Assembly: GCA_036495685.1 (NCBI GenBank)
Contig: DASXMJ010000191.1
Coordinates: forward strand, 1-64,000
Reading direction: 5' to 3'
DNA: 64,000 nt
From: Candidatus Binataceae bacterium
GTDB lineage: Bacteria; Desulfobacterota; Binatia; Binatales; Binataceae
Below the pieces are notes generated by a model that saw only the letters and a program-made list of their open reading frames with translations, was not told where the DNA came from and did not search any database. Made by a program: the position numbers and the translations under genes. Position 1 is the first letter of the stretch; each line of letters begins with the position of its first letter. Below are positions 1 through 9,078 of this stretch, in pieces.

Positions 1-168
1 AGCCACCGGCGCGGACTCGCAACCATCACCGATTTGATTGGCGCAGAGCGCGACCTGATGGCGGCGCGATATACGCTCATCCAAACTAAGGCAGGCCTGT
101 TGATCTCGTCGTCCGCCGTGGTTCACGCGGTCGGGGGCGCGTCGGCCTCGAGTGCGCCTGTACCGTGA
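1..168 (+). CDS. Outer-membrane efflux factor (TolC/MdtP-like), C-terminal end
   Basis: Reading frame 1 is open from the window edge to TGA at 166-168 and gives 55 residues. The stretch LIGAERDLMAARYTLIQTK resembles the last helices of RND/EmrA-partner outer-membrane factors of the NodT/TolC type. The gene order that follows (small YtcA lipoprotein, HlyD-like adaptor, FUSC pump) is that of the E. coli mdtNOP-ytcA group, so this is probably the MdtP-like channel. Its stop overlaps the GTG start of the next gene (GTGA), which suggests translational coupling. Only the tail is visible, so the assignment leans on context. Confidence 0.65.
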   Translation, partial: SHRRGLATITDLIGAERDLMAARYTLIQTKAGLLISSSAVVHAVGGASASSAPVP

Positions 169-440
169 ATACTCAACCCCGAATTGAACTGTCGTTCGGT
201 CTGCTAGGCCCGCCTATCTTGGCAGGGTGCAGTCCAGTCATTAGTCCCGTCATTAGCGTGGCCGGGGCGAATTTCCCCTTGTGGACATTGTGTCTTCTGG
301 TGTGAGCTACGATCGCGCTATCTTTGCGGCCATTGTTTGTTGCCATTGGACTCGACCAATGGATGGCGCCCCGAACCCTCGTCTACTGCTGTCTTGCGCT
401 GGTGGTCGCCTTCCTTTGCTGGCTGCTCGTTGGGAGGTGA
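165..440 (+). pseudogene. ytcA: YtcA-family small lipoprotein gene interrupted by an in-frame TGA
   Basis: From GTG at 165 the frame encodes a hydrophobic start ending in the lipobox LAGC, then SPVISPVISVAGANFPLW. This matches the pattern of YtcA (GCS, two short conserved stretches, then a membrane segment). The frame meets TGA at 303-305 in the first membrane segment, then continues without another stop to TGA at 438-440 with a typical YtcA ending (ALVVAFLCWLLVGR). Reading through, the protein would be about 91 residues, the usual size. YtcA accompanies MdtN/MdtO/MdtP pumps; its role is unknown. This is a nonsense mutation unless the TGA is read through, for which there is no evidence. Confidence 0.7.
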
Positions 441-457
441 ACCGGTAAAAGGTTCCT

Positions 458-1492
458 ATGGCGCAGCCAAGCAAAACGGCATCGAGACGGCCCCCGTGGA
501 CGCGAGCGCTCGGGCGAACGTTGAGCGGTGTTCTGGTCCTGGCGGCCTTGGTGCTGGGGTGGGTCGTTTACCGAGCGTATTTTGCAAATCCGCGGACTGA
601 TGACGCCTACGTTCGCGCGGACACGGCGTCGGTGGCGGCCCATGTCAGTGGTCAAATCCTTCAACTACCCATAAAGGACAACCAGCGAGTAAAGAAGGGC
701 GACCTTTTGTTCGTGGTCGATCCACGTCCCTACAAACTTGCGCTGGATACCGCGTGGACCAAACTGCACTTGACCCAGATCGAGATCAAAACGCTGCAAG
801 ACACGATCAAGGCGGCGGATGCCCAGTTGTCCCTGCGCAAGGCTGACGCGGCAAATATCAAACAGTATCTGGACCGTATCGTCCCGTTGCGCGAGCGCGA
901 TTTCGTTACCGATAACGAGGTGGTTGAGGCGCGCAACAAGCTTAAGGCCGCGCAGGCGGGCGTCGCTGCCGCGACTTCTGATCTGCAGAAGGCGCAAGAT
1001 GCGTTGGGTGTTTTGGGCGATGTCAACCAGCGAATCCGTGCGGCTCAGGAAGCGATTGACGACGCGCAGCTCAACTACGATTACTGCTTCGTGCGTGCGC
1101 CTTTTGATGGCTACGTAACCAACCTGAACATTGCCGAGGGGCAGTACGCCAATGTCGGGCAGCCCGTGCTTACTCTGATTGACGACAGCAATTGGTACGT
1201 GCTCGCGTATTTCAGAGAAGACCTGCTGGATCGAATCCGGCCTGGAATGGGCGCTGACGTCTCGCTGCTGAGCTACCCGGGAAGGCTTTTCCACGGAGAG
1301 GTGGAGGGGATCGGGTGGGGACTCTTTCAATCCAATGGTGCTACGGTCGGCGGCCTGCCGAATGTCGAAGAGACGCTCAACTGGGTGCGACTTAATCAAC
1401 GCTTTCCCGTTCGAATCAGCCTTAAGCATGCTGACGCCAACCATCCGTTTCGTATGGGCCAAACGGCAGTAGTCACGGTAAGGGGCAGATAG
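458..1492 (+). CDS. HlyD/EmrA-type membrane fusion protein (MdtN-like)
   Basis: 344 residues, the usual size for an MdtN/EmrA adaptor. It has a cytoplasmic basic N-terminus, one membrane anchor at about residues 20-40, the family hallmark NPRTDDAYVRAD, a first lipoyl half (about 52-90), a long coiled-coil hairpin (about 95-200), a second lipoyl half beginning VRAPFDGYV, and a beta-barrel C-terminus. It should bridge the inner-membrane FUSC pump to the outer-membrane channel. ATG 458 follows AAAAGG at a suitable distance. The stop TAG shares its G with the GTG start of the next gene, so the pair is probably translationally coupled. Confidence 0.9.
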   Translation: MAQPSKTASRRPPWTRALGRTLSGVLVLAALVLGWVVYRAYFANPRTDDAYVRADTASVAAHVSGQILQLPIKDNQRVKKGDLLFVVDPRPYKLALDTAWTKLHLTQIEIKTLQDTIKAADAQLSLRKADAANIKQYLDRIVPLRERDFVTDNEVVEARNKLKAAQAGVAAATSDLQKAQDALGVLGDVNQRIRAAQEAIDDAQLNYDYCFVRAPFDGYVTNLNIAEGQYANVGQPVLTLIDDSNWYVLAYFREDLLDRIRPGMGADVSLLSYPGRLFHGEVEGIGWGLFQSNGATVGGLPNVEETLNWVRLNQRFPVRISLKHADANHPFRMGQTAVVTVRGR

Positions 1493-3657
1493 TGGCCTCG
1501 TCGGCCATCGAATTCCTGACAAAGGAGCTGGCCCCGACTCGCCGGCGGTTCATCGAGGCAGCGCGGACCGCAGTCAAAGCCACTGTTACTACGGGGTGCG
1601 CTGCCACACTACAGATACTTGGCCCGTTCGGAGCCCTGTTCGCCTTCCGACTTGGACAACCTGGAATTTCTTTCGGACTGTTCGAAGGAGGCCTAACCAT
1701 TGTCTCCGCCGCGATAATGCAGGCAGCCATCGTGCCGATAACCGGCAAACTGTTGGACTATCCGGGGCTCATTATCGCCTTCCTGTTTGTGGTGTTCGCG
1801 ACCGTGGCCTACCTGCTGTCCAACACCCGATTGTTTCTGATCCTGGCGCTGGTGGCAGTGGGAACCATCACGACCGTGTATGTCGGAATTTTTGAGCCGG
1901 GTCAGATCGGCTGGGGCTCGACCTACACTTTCGACGGGATTTTGGCCGCGACCTTGGTGATGGTCGCAGTCGACAGCTGGATTTGGCCGTCTCCGGCGGA
2001 GCCAAAGCTGCTGGAGTCCGTAGCCGCCGACTTCGAACGATCTAGAATGCGCCTCCAAATGGTCGAGCAACGCTATCTCGATCCGCTTTCCGCGCCACTG
2101 CCGACTCCACTACTTGCATCGCAGCTGGCATCACACTTGGCACTGTTGGAGTCGATCAAGGAACACGAGAAGCCGACACCCGAGCATCTTGCTCGTTTAC
2201 TCGACGCAGTGGTTACCGCCGAGCGGGTCTTTCTGGAAGTGGAGCGTCTCGCGGTGCTCGCCGATGAACCGGTATCAGATGAAATCAGACGAACCTATCG
2301 ATACCAGCTCAGGGTGGTTTTGAGCGATCTCGACGCGGTTCTCGCGAGACGGGCCGAGGACGTGCTCGCCGGAATCCAGGGTGTTGAGAATCCCGCAGAG
2401 GAAGTCTCACCTCATTTGCGCGGGTTGATCCGGCAGCTGAAAGACGCGAGCGCGCAAATTCTGACGGGCCGCGAGACCGCGACGGCGGGTGGGGTGTCGA
2501 ATTTTGCTGGATTTGTGGACGCTCTGGATGTGATCGAAAATCTACTGGCCACGCCGCTTTTCGGAAGGGTCGCTAGCGAGGCAACCGGAGAGGAAAAGAC
2601 TGTCGGGCATGAATTTTTTAATTCGGACAGATTTCGCTTCAGTGTAAAGCTCGGAGCCACAATGGTATTGGGGCTCCAGGTCGGACTGACGACGCAACGC
2701 GCCGACCTTCAGACCATCCTTTGGAGCATCGCGGTCGCGGGCCAACCCAACCAATATGGCGCAGTCTTGCGCAAGACTATCCTGCGCCTAGTCGGATGCA
2801 TGATGGGCGGGCTTGCCGCGCTCGGGGCAATGCTCCTTGTGTCACAGAACTTCGACTCGCTGCCAGCATATCTGGTCGCGATATTCGCGGTGACCTTTTT
2901 CTCTACTTACCTGTCGCAGAGCAGCGACTGGTTGAACTATGCGGGCATTCAAACCGGCATCACGTTTCTGATCTGCTATGTCGGACTGGGGCCATCCTCG
3001 GACATTTACCGGCCCCTGTGGCGCTTTTGGGGCATCGTGCTGGGCGTTCTCACGACCGGCTTCGTGTTTTTGTTTCTATGGCCGGAATATGCCAGTGACA
3101 AGCTGGTTGAGAGTCTTAGTAAATTGATCCGCACTACGGTAGCTTTCGCAAAGGAAGTTGCCGACGGGACCGTCACCGAGACACAGAGCGCCGCCCTAGA
3201 GCAACGCCTGAGCATAGACCTGTTTGAAGTCCTCAACCTCGCGGATCAGGCGAAACTTGAAGGCCGACGCGGGTTGGTGAATTCAACCAATGGAGTTAAT
3301 GCCGCGGCTACCCTCATCCGAATCGCGTATCGTTTTCAGGTCATAGCGCGTGCGCGGGGGTCGGGAGCGGAAGCAACTCTACCCCACGAGGTGCTCGCAC
3401 GCCGCTTTACGCAGGAAAGGGAATATTGCGATGCCCTCGAATCGAAAATTAATATGCTTGAGTCCGTCCGTTCGCCGGACCGATCCCCCGCACCCCTAAA
3501 GCAATCAGTTAATGAATTCATCCACATGAGCGACGATTTAACGACCCGCGCTGCGTCGGAAAGTGGTGACCTGGCTGCACAGCTGGAGTCCTATCGTCGA
3601 CTTCCCGTACTTCTCGAGCATCTTGACGCTGCGCTCTCAAAGATTGTGGTATCGTAA
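1492..3657 (+). CDS. FUSC-family inner-membrane efflux transporter (MdtO-like)
   Basis: 721 residues in the FUSC/aromatic-acid exporter architecture: an N-terminal hydrophobic bundle (about residues 30-170), a soluble helical middle (about 175-390), a second hydrophobic bundle (about 400-540), and a soluble C-terminal helical domain. With the adaptor and outer-membrane factor it would form a tripartite exporter; MdtO relatives export toxic aromatic or sulfa-like compounds. The substrate here cannot be read from sequence. The start is GTG at 1492, overlapping the adaptor stop. It is the last gene of the efflux operon: a 240-bp gap follows. Confidence 0.88.
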   Translation: MASSAIEFLTKELAPTRRRFIEAARTAVKATVTTGCAATLQILGPFGALFAFRLGQPGISFGLFEGGLTIVSAAIMQAAIVPITGKLLDYPGLIIAFLFVVFATVAYLLSNTRLFLILALVAVGTITTVYVGIFEPGQIGWGSTYTFDGILAATLVMVAVDSWIWPSPAEPKLLESVAADFERSRMRLQMVEQRYLDPLSAPLPTPLLASQLASHLALLESIKEHEKPTPEHLARLLDAVVTAERVFLEVERLAVLADEPVSDEIRRTYRYQLRVVLSDLDAVLARRAEDVLAGIQGVENPAEEVSPHLRGLIRQLKDASAQILTGRETATAGGVSNFAGFVDALDVIENLLATPLFGRVASEATGEEKTVGHEFFNSDRFRFSVKLGATMVLGLQVGLTTQRADLQTILWSIAVAGQPNQYGAVLRKTILRLVGCMMGGLAALGAMLLVSQNFDSLPAYLVAIFAVTFFSTYLSQSSDWLNYAGIQTGITFLICYVGLGPSSDIYRPLWRFWGIVLGVLTTGFVFLFLWPEYASDKLVESLSKLIRTTVAFAKEVADGTVTETQSAALEQRLSIDLFEVLNLADQAKLEGRRGLVNSTNGVNAAATLIRIAYRFQVIARARGSGAEATLPHEVLARRFTQEREYCDALESKINMLESVRSPDRSPAPLKQSVNEFIHMSDDLTTRAASESGDLAAQLESYRRLPVLLEHLDAALSKIVVS

Positions 3658-3901
3658 ACTTGCAGTGGTTCATTTTTGAAAACGTTCGGATTTGAATCAG
3701 CGCCTGCGATCGGGAGCCAGAAATGACACGGCTCCGTCTGCCCCGTTCTTTCGCAGAAAATCTAATGATTTTTCACTCGCGGACACCGAGGCTTCTCGCG
3801 ATGAGGAAAGGATTTCTCGACGGCGCACTCCCAGGTTTGTTGCACGGGCTGGCCTTAGGAGACTCTGGTCATCTTGAAGGGGCGAGCCGGGGAGGTGAGT
3901 C

Positions 3902-4900
3902 ATGGGACTGCTAATAAATGGTGAATGGCAAGATAGCTGGTACGACACGAGTAAGACCGAAGGTCGTTTCGTGCGTGCCGACGCCGCGTTTCGGAACTGG
4001 GTAACCCCGACGGGCGAACCTGGCCCGAGTGGCTCAGGCGGGTTCAAAGCCGAGCCGGGGCGCTATCATCTATATGTATCTCTAGCCTGCCCGTGGGCAC
4101 ATCGAACGTTGATTTTCCGCAAGCTCAAGCGACTCGAGCAGGTGATATCGACGTCGGTGGTTGATCCCATCATGGGTAGCAATGGGTGGGCGTTCACGGC
4201 TCCCGACGGGTCCCTTTATCCGGGATCAACAGCCGATAGTGCGAACGGGGTTCGGTATCTTTACGAGGTCTATCGATTGGCTCGCCCCGACTTCACGGGC
4301 CGCGTGACGGTTCCGGTATTGTGGGATAAACACCGTAACACGGTCGTCAATAACGAATCCGCCGAGATTATCAGGATGCTGAACAGCGCCTTCGACGAGT
4401 GGGGAAGTCGGGAGATCAATTTTCTTCCCGCTCACCTGCGTACCCGGGTCGACGAGATCAACGCCTATGTCTATGACAACGTGAACAATGGAGTTTACAA
4501 GTGCGGCTTTGCCACCGCCCAGACAGCCTATGAGACCGCCTTCGACGCGCTGTTCGCCGCTCTTGATCGAATCGAGACACAGCTCGCAAGCCAGCGCTAT
4601 GTCGCGGGTAACGAACTGACAGAAGCCGACTGGCGCCTGTTCACCACCTTGGTGCGGTTCGATTCAGTTTACTATGGCCATTTCAAATGCAATCTGCGTC
4701 GGCTGGTCGACTATCCAAATCTCTGGAACTACACGCGCGAACTCTATCAGAAGCCCGGTGTAGCGGAGACCGTCAATCTCGTACATATCAAGCGCCACTA
4801 TTACATGAGTCACACGACCATTAACCCCACCGGCATCGTTCCCAAAGGACCCCTGCTCGATTTCGGGGCAGCACACGATCGCGCGCGCCTGAAAATATGA
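3902..4900 (+). CDS. yqjG: Glutathionyl-hydroquinone reductase (Xi-class GST, YqjG/ECM4 family)
   Basis: 332 residues, as expected for YqjG/PcpF/ECM4. The catalytic cysteine motif CPWAHRT lies at residues 63-69, after the family's characteristic N-terminal extension (GRFVRADAAFRNWV). The C-terminal helical domain with YVDNVNNGVYKCGFA-like and HFKCNLRRLVDYPNLW motifs follows. The enzyme reduces glutathionyl-hydroquinones to hydroquinones with glutathione and acts in the cytoplasm. ATG 3902 has GGGGAGG upstream. It stands alone, with no visible operon partner. Confidence 0.92.
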   Translation: MGLLINGEWQDSWYDTSKTEGRFVRADAAFRNWVTPTGEPGPSGSGGFKAEPGRYHLYVSLACPWAHRTLIFRKLKRLEQVISTSVVDPIMGSNGWAFTAPDGSLYPGSTADSANGVRYLYEVYRLARPDFTGRVTVPVLWDKHRNTVVNNESAEIIRMLNSAFDEWGSREINFLPAHLRTRVDEINAYVYDNVNNGVYKCGFATAQTAYETAFDALFAALDRIETQLASQRYVAGNELTEADWRLFTTLVRFDSVYYGHFKCNLRRLVDYPNLWNYTRELYQKPGVAETVNLVHIKRHYYMSHTTINPTGIVPKGPLLDFGAAHDRARLKI

Positions 4901-4930
4901 TGTTAGCAAGTCTGGGTGGGGCGTGAGCGC

Positions 4931-5375
4931 ATGAAGATTCTACATACGCGCAACACGATTGTGGCTTTGGTCGGCCTGTGGTTCAGGTTGATGGGCAGTT
5001 TGCGCTGCGGAGAATCTCGCTCCCGGATGGAACCCAAACGCATTTCGGGATCTGAGCACCCTAGAGATAATGACAGTCGGAGCGAAAGAAGGTGAACGCT
5101 GGTCGAGGCTGTGGCCGGTCGTTATCGACGGGAAGCTTTACGTGCGGCTGGGCGATCGGGCCTTCGAGCGAGTTCAGAAGAACGTTGCAAGCCCATATGT
5201 GCAGGTGAAGATTGGCGGCCAGAGGTTCGACAGGGTCCGAATCGGGGCCGCTCCTGAGATGGCTGAGAAGGTCGCGGCCACGATGGCTTACAAGTACTTC
5301 TTGGATATTCTGGTTCGGCATGAGTCGCATCCAATGACGGCGCGTCTCGTTCCTGAATCGATCTCACCGCCATGA
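4931..5375 (+). pseudogene. Small secreted protein gene, apparently frameshifted after the signal peptide
   Basis: ATG 4931 opens a signal-peptide-like start (MKILHTRNTIVALVGLW) that soon runs into charged, unlikely sequence and stops. Another frame, open from about 4989 to TGA 5373-5375, carries a conserved-looking domain (APGWNPNAFRDLSTLEIM, then GERWSRLWPVVIDGKLYVRL and a basic/aromatic C-terminus). Joined, the two would make a secreted protein of about 145 residues. Alternatively a 101-residue cytosolic protein starts at ATG 5070, which lacks a good ribosome site. I do not recognise the function with certainty; the LYVR-type motif resembles small split-barrel (PNPOx-like) proteins. Confidence 0.45.
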
Positions 5376-5397
5376 GGTAGAGGATAAGGTGGTCGAG

Positions 5398-5429
5398 CTT
5401 GAGCTGAGCTTTTGAGACGGGCGCTCAAG
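5398..5429. terminator. Possible hairpin between convergent genes
   Basis: CTTGAGC at 5398-5404 and GCTCAAG at 5423-5429 form a 7-bp inverted repeat with an 18-nt loop, between the convergent genes ending at 5375 and 5547. No T-tract is obvious, so this is only a weak terminator candidate. Confidence 0.2.
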
Positions 5430-5546
5430 CCGAGGCCACGTGCCGCTTTCGGCATTCACCAGGCCGACGCTCTGTTTCAAGATCTGCTGGGCGAAACGGA
5501 GCGCACCTCGCAGATCCGTGGCGCCTCGCTTGGTTTGGCCCCAGCC

Positions 5547-5843
5547 TTACATCTCTGCGACTGTCTTGCTGAGTGTCGTCCAATCGACGATAGGACTAAG
5601 TTTTCGCTTGCTTACCAACCCGCGCGCAATCGCGTCGCTGAACGGACGGAACGTGAGCTCATGGTCCTGGATGTCAAGTACCAACACTATCTTAGCCTCT
5701 TCGTTCGAGGCCCACGGACCAGCCTTCAGCGTGACACCCGGCGGAAAGCCATTCTTCATAGCAGCCTCAATGAGTTGGTAGGCGCTTTTGAAACTTTCTT
5801 TGCTGGTGACGTTTAAGAAGATTTCGTCGAGATAGAGAGACAT
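5547..5843 (-). CDS. Unrecognised 98-residue protein, second gene of a two-gene operon
   Basis: The frame could start further upstream, but ATG 5843 is preceded by a near-perfect ribosome site (GAGGAGGAG), giving a 98-residue protein beginning MSLYLDEIFLNVTSKESF. It has alternating beta/alpha pattern with AKIVLVLDIQDHELTF in the middle and no signal peptide, suggesting a small cytosolic alpha/beta (perhaps ferredoxin-like) fold. It follows the ~70-residue gene at 5908-6117 by 64 bp on the same strand. I do not recognise the family. Confidence 0.6.
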   Translation of the reverse strand: MSLYLDEIFLNVTSKESFKSAYQLIEAAMKNGFPPGVTLKAGPWASNEEAKIVLVLDIQDHELTFRPFSDAIARGLVSKRKLSPIVDWTTLSKTVAEM

Positions 5844-5907
5844 CGAACTCCTCCTCACTAATTTCGGTCGGAAGGCGAACGAATTTGGCCCGTGGTACGG
5901 AAGGCGA

Positions 5908-6117
5908 TTATCGCTCCACAGAAGCGGGAATATTCCCCGCACGCAGATGCTCAACGACCTTCACGGGGTCTTCCACAACTATGACCGCATATTTTGAGAC
6001 TAGCTTGGTACCTGACTGCGGCTTGATGCCACTCTCGCTGAGCAACTTCAGCGCCTTCACGAAACTGTCGGACAGGTCGTTACCACTTGCCGCGGGTTCA
6101 ACGATGATTCTGGCCAT
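5908..6117 (-). CDS. Unrecognised 69-residue protein, paralogue of the gene at 10948-11157
   Basis: 69 residues starting MARIIVEPAASGNDLSDSFV, with a GGGAG ribosome site. Its paralogue about 5 kb away shares most residues, including the core SGTKLVSKYAVIV and the EDP-x-KV-x-EHLR motif. Substitutions are mostly conservative, so both copies appear to have been kept as coding genes. Small, soluble, alpha/beta, with no metal or catalytic motif visible. It probably forms an operon with the 98-residue gene downstream. Function unknown. Confidence 0.65.
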   Translation of the reverse strand: MARIIVEPAASGNDLSDSFVKALKLLSESGIKPQSGTKLVSKYAVIVVEDPVKVVEHLRAGNIPASVER

Positions 6118-6925
6118 CAGTTTTCTCCCAACGATAAAGGATCCTCGCCTTGCTCATCGTGTACAAAATTGCCTCGGAAGATGCCACCCTGTGAATATGG
6201 CGGGGTTTCTATTCCGGCTAGCCTTCTTCTCCCGCGGGAGTTCGCGACCAGCTGGAGGCGAACTTTTCCTGACCGCCCCTGGGCAGTTTTTGGGTTCGCC
6301 CAAAAGCTCGGGCATTTGTGACCATGCGGGACAACATGAAACCTTCTTCGCGTTGTGGAAAGACGCATATGCGGATCGCCTCGAAATGTTGGCTGTAAAG
6401 CAATTCCTTACGTCGACCAGGCCAAACCGAAGTGGCTGAGCCGCCTGTGAACCGAACAAAACTGCACCGGTACTAGCATCCCTGCTTTAAGAGCGACATC
6501 CAGGCGATCTGAAGGAGAGCGCTCCCGGAGGTGCAAGTCGCGTGAGGCCCGTTAGGTCGGGACTTGCCGCATCGCACATCACGGTCGAGGTGTTTTAAGC
6601 CTAAAGACTCGCAGACTTAAGCACGTCGTTAACCCGCCAATCTCATCCGTGGTGCCGCAGCAATCTCGGCTCTTCTTTCCCCGCTGTGCAAAAGATCGGT
6701 AGCTAAGCGTTCCTAGAAGACGATGGCCGTTCGCTCAAATTTAACCAGAGTGGAATCGTTTAATTCAGGTCAGCCCCGATCAACTCTGGCGATTGCGCGT
6801 GAAGCGGCAGCTTTCCGAACCTGCGATTCTTACGCGACAAGATTGAGTGAACAATGTCGACGGTGACGGTACCTGCAGGCGGCGAGAAACCGAAGGCGCG
6901 GCCAAACTTGATTGTAGCTATGAGG
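6118..6925. other. Stretch without recognisable genes
   Basis: About 800 bp between the divergent small-protein operon and the phospholipase-like gene. No frame here has convincing protein character. GCAAGTC near 6534 and GACTTGC near 6561 form a widely spaced inverted repeat of unknown meaning. It may include the promoter of the small-protein operon. Confidence 0.4.
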
Positions 6926-6962
6926 AAGGGAACCTGCACTCTGGCCAGAGGCAGGCTCCCTT
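6926..6962 (-). terminator. Strong hairpin just downstream of the phospholipase-like gene
   Basis: On the minus strand AAGGGAGCCTGC pairs with GCAGGTTCCCTT, with one mismatch, around an inner palindrome CTCTGGCCAGAG. The result is a stem of about 18 bp that begins 11 bp after the stop of the gene at 6973. The following bases are pyrimidine-rich rather than a clean T-run. Position and strength suggest a terminator or 3' stabiliser. Confidence 0.6.
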
Positions 6963-6972
6963 CCCCGCAATT

Positions 6973-9078
6973 TCAAGGAGCCGATGAGAAGTTGAACAAA
7001 TCGGTCAGATCTCCGATGGCGGGGCGATTGTTCGGGACATAGGGGTTGCCCGCACTGGTCACCGGATTCTTCAGATTGTCTCGGCTCCGACTCGTGATAG
7101 GCGCGACGCTCCAGTTGAACTCGATGAACTTTAGGATGGACACGTGGTCGCTATAGACGTGGGAAATGTGGCCGCCAGTTGAAAAGGGCGAAACCACCAT
7201 CATCGGGATACGGGTACCATCGCCGAAGAAATCGAGCGCCTGGATGTAACCGGAGTCGTAGTAGCCACCGCCCTCGTCAAAGGTGATGAAGATTGCAGTG
7301 CTCGCCCACAAGCTTGGGTTGGCCTGCACTGCATCGACGATCTTCTTGACGAAGCCCTCGAACAGGATGAGCTTCGATGAAGCCGGATGGCCATCAACCC
7401 AGCCGCTGGGCTTGACGAAGGATACCGCCGGCAGCGTACCATTAGCGATATCGCTGTAAAGGTCAGTCGTGTCTTTCAGGTGCGTAGTGCGAACCGCCGC
7501 GTTGGTCATGATGGAGGTGGAATACTGGAAGAAGTTGCAGATGTTGCAGTACTGATCGCTGGTCGGCCCGATTGCCCCAAAATTCAGCTGGTACTTGTCG
7601 GTAAGATAGGCGTTAAACTGATCGCCGTAGTATTTAAAGGAAACATTTTTATCAATTAACGCGTCACCGACATTGCGTACAGTCGACGGTGGAATCGTAA
7701 AGGGAGTGTTGTTCACATTTGTATCGGTGGAGGCGTTCGACCCATCGCCGAAATAACCCGGGTTGTAATTGTTGAGCAGATAGTAGTGGTCAGGAGCGCA
7801 GTTGGGGTTGATAGATACTGAACCGAGGTACGTAGTGACTGCGGTCACCCCCGGTTGTGTGGTATCGGCGCAGTCGCTGTACGAGCCGCCGCCGAATGCG
7901 GCGGAGCCAAACGCCCCACCGCCGTAGCCGTCCTCAGTGTACCAGTTGTTTGTGCCCCCAGCCGGATTTGGGTCTTCCACCTCATCGACAACGCCGGCAT
8001 TGGGCGTCCCTTTCAGGACCAACCGGTTATGAGGTGGAATGGCTGGATTTCCCGCCGCATCACTGAAAAAGAGCGCATCGCCATATCCCATCATGATGTG
8101 ATTCGCGCCGGTGCCGCCCATAACCGCCTGGTGATAGTTGTCGCTCATCGAGTAAGTGTCAGCGAGGAACTCTAGATAGGGGGCGTCGCCTTGCTGAACG
8201 TTATAGAAGCCGAGCGCCGTCGACCCTTCGCCAGTGGTCTTCGCCGAGGGAGAAAACTCAGTGCTAAAATTGCGCGGCTGCGCCAGGCCGTTAGTACCAG
8301 CACCAACCGTCACTTCGACCCACGCAAACAAGTCTTGTAGACAGCCGCCCGGGTTCATAAGGGAGGCGAAAGTCAGGTTACAGTCGGCTTGCTGCCACAT
8401 CTGGTAAAACCTGTGTACGGGACTAGCGGCGTAAGCGTCATAAGGGAACGTGGCGGAAGTTAGCTGGAAGGGTCCCGGGGAAAGACTGTTGACGTTCTGG
8501 ATCCTGGTGTCCGGAGTCTTCGACTTCAGGCCGGTGCCGCCAGTCAATAGGAACTGATAATAGTTGGGCGCCAGGCCGTTCTCCGAGGTGGTCGCGTCTC
8601 GCGGAGTACACATACCGTTGTCTGTACAGACGTTGGTGGGACCTCCGGCCAACGGGTCTGGAAGAAATGGGTAGAGCGCCTTGTCGCCCGGGCTGGTCTC
8701 GTACAGCTGACCGGTTGCAGAAGTGTCTCCTGTGTTAGGACAAAGGCCCCCCTTCCCGACATCGCAAGCCGAGTTCTGGTTGGCCATAGAAAAGTTCGGC
8801 CCTGGTGATCCGTCGGCGTTGATGATCTTTTCGGACAGAAGATTGTTCACCGTCTGCCCAGTCTTTGGCTGATAGGTGGCGAAAATGTGGTCGAACGTGC
8901 GGTTTTCGCCGATGATCACAATTACATGTTTAATGGGAGTACTAGTGTTGTTGTCGTTGCTGGGTGGAACTGCAGCGCCGACGAGAGGAATCCCAATCAC
9001 AAAATTCATCGCTGCGACAAAACTTAGCGTAACCGCAGAGTTGTGGATGATACTTTGAACACCGGATCTGATCTTCAT
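6973..9078 (-). CDS. Secreted phospholipase C / acid phosphatase-family phosphoesterase
   Basis: 701 residues with an N-terminal signal peptide (hydrophobic run about residues 14-36, ending near GAAVPPSN). It carries the hallmarks of the phosphoesterase family that includes bacterial phospholipase C and AcpA: VIVIIGENRTFDHIF near residue 55, a central YHQAVMGGTGANHIMMGYG, then FITFDEGGGYYD and a C-terminal SDHVSILKFIEFNW. The E, N, D-E and D-H residues in these motifs are the expected metal and catalytic positions. It should hydrolyse phosphate esters outside the cytoplasm. Single gene, followed by a strong hairpin. Confidence 0.88.
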   Translation of the reverse strand: MKIRSGVQSIIHNSAVTLSFVAAMNFVIGIPLVGAAVPPSNDNNTSTPIKHVIVIIGENRTFDHIFATYQPKTGQTVNNLLSEKIINADGSPGPNFSMANQNSACDVGKGGLCPNTGDTSATGQLYETSPGDKALYPFLPDPLAGGPTNVCTDNGMCTPRDATTSENGLAPNYYQFLLTGGTGLKSKTPDTRIQNVNSLSPGPFQLTSATFPYDAYAASPVHRFYQMWQQADCNLTFASLMNPGGCLQDLFAWVEVTVGAGTNGLAQPRNFSTEFSPSAKTTGEGSTALGFYNVQQGDAPYLEFLADTYSMSDNYHQAVMGGTGANHIMMGYGDALFFSDAAGNPAIPPHNRLVLKGTPNAGVVDEVEDPNPAGGTNNWYTEDGYGGGAFGSAAFGGGSYSDCADTTQPGVTAVTTYLGSVSINPNCAPDHYYLLNNYNPGYFGDGSNASTDTNVNNTPFTIPPSTVRNVGDALIDKNVSFKYYGDQFNAYLTDKYQLNFGAIGPTSDQYCNICNFFQYSTSIMTNAAVRTTHLKDTTDLYSDIANGTLPAVSFVKPSGWVDGHPASSKLILFEGFVKKIVDAVQANPSLWASTAIFITFDEGGGYYDSGYIQALDFFGDGTRIPMMVVSPFSTGGHISHVYSDHVSILKFIEFNWSVAPITSRSRDNLKNPVTSAGNPYVPNNRPAIGDLTDLFNFSSAP

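Noticed and set aside
303-305. Selenocysteine insertion at the TGA of ytcA
   Set aside because: YtcA is not a redox protein, the codon falls within a membrane segment, and no convincing stem-loop of the bacterial SECIS kind was seen directly after the TGA.
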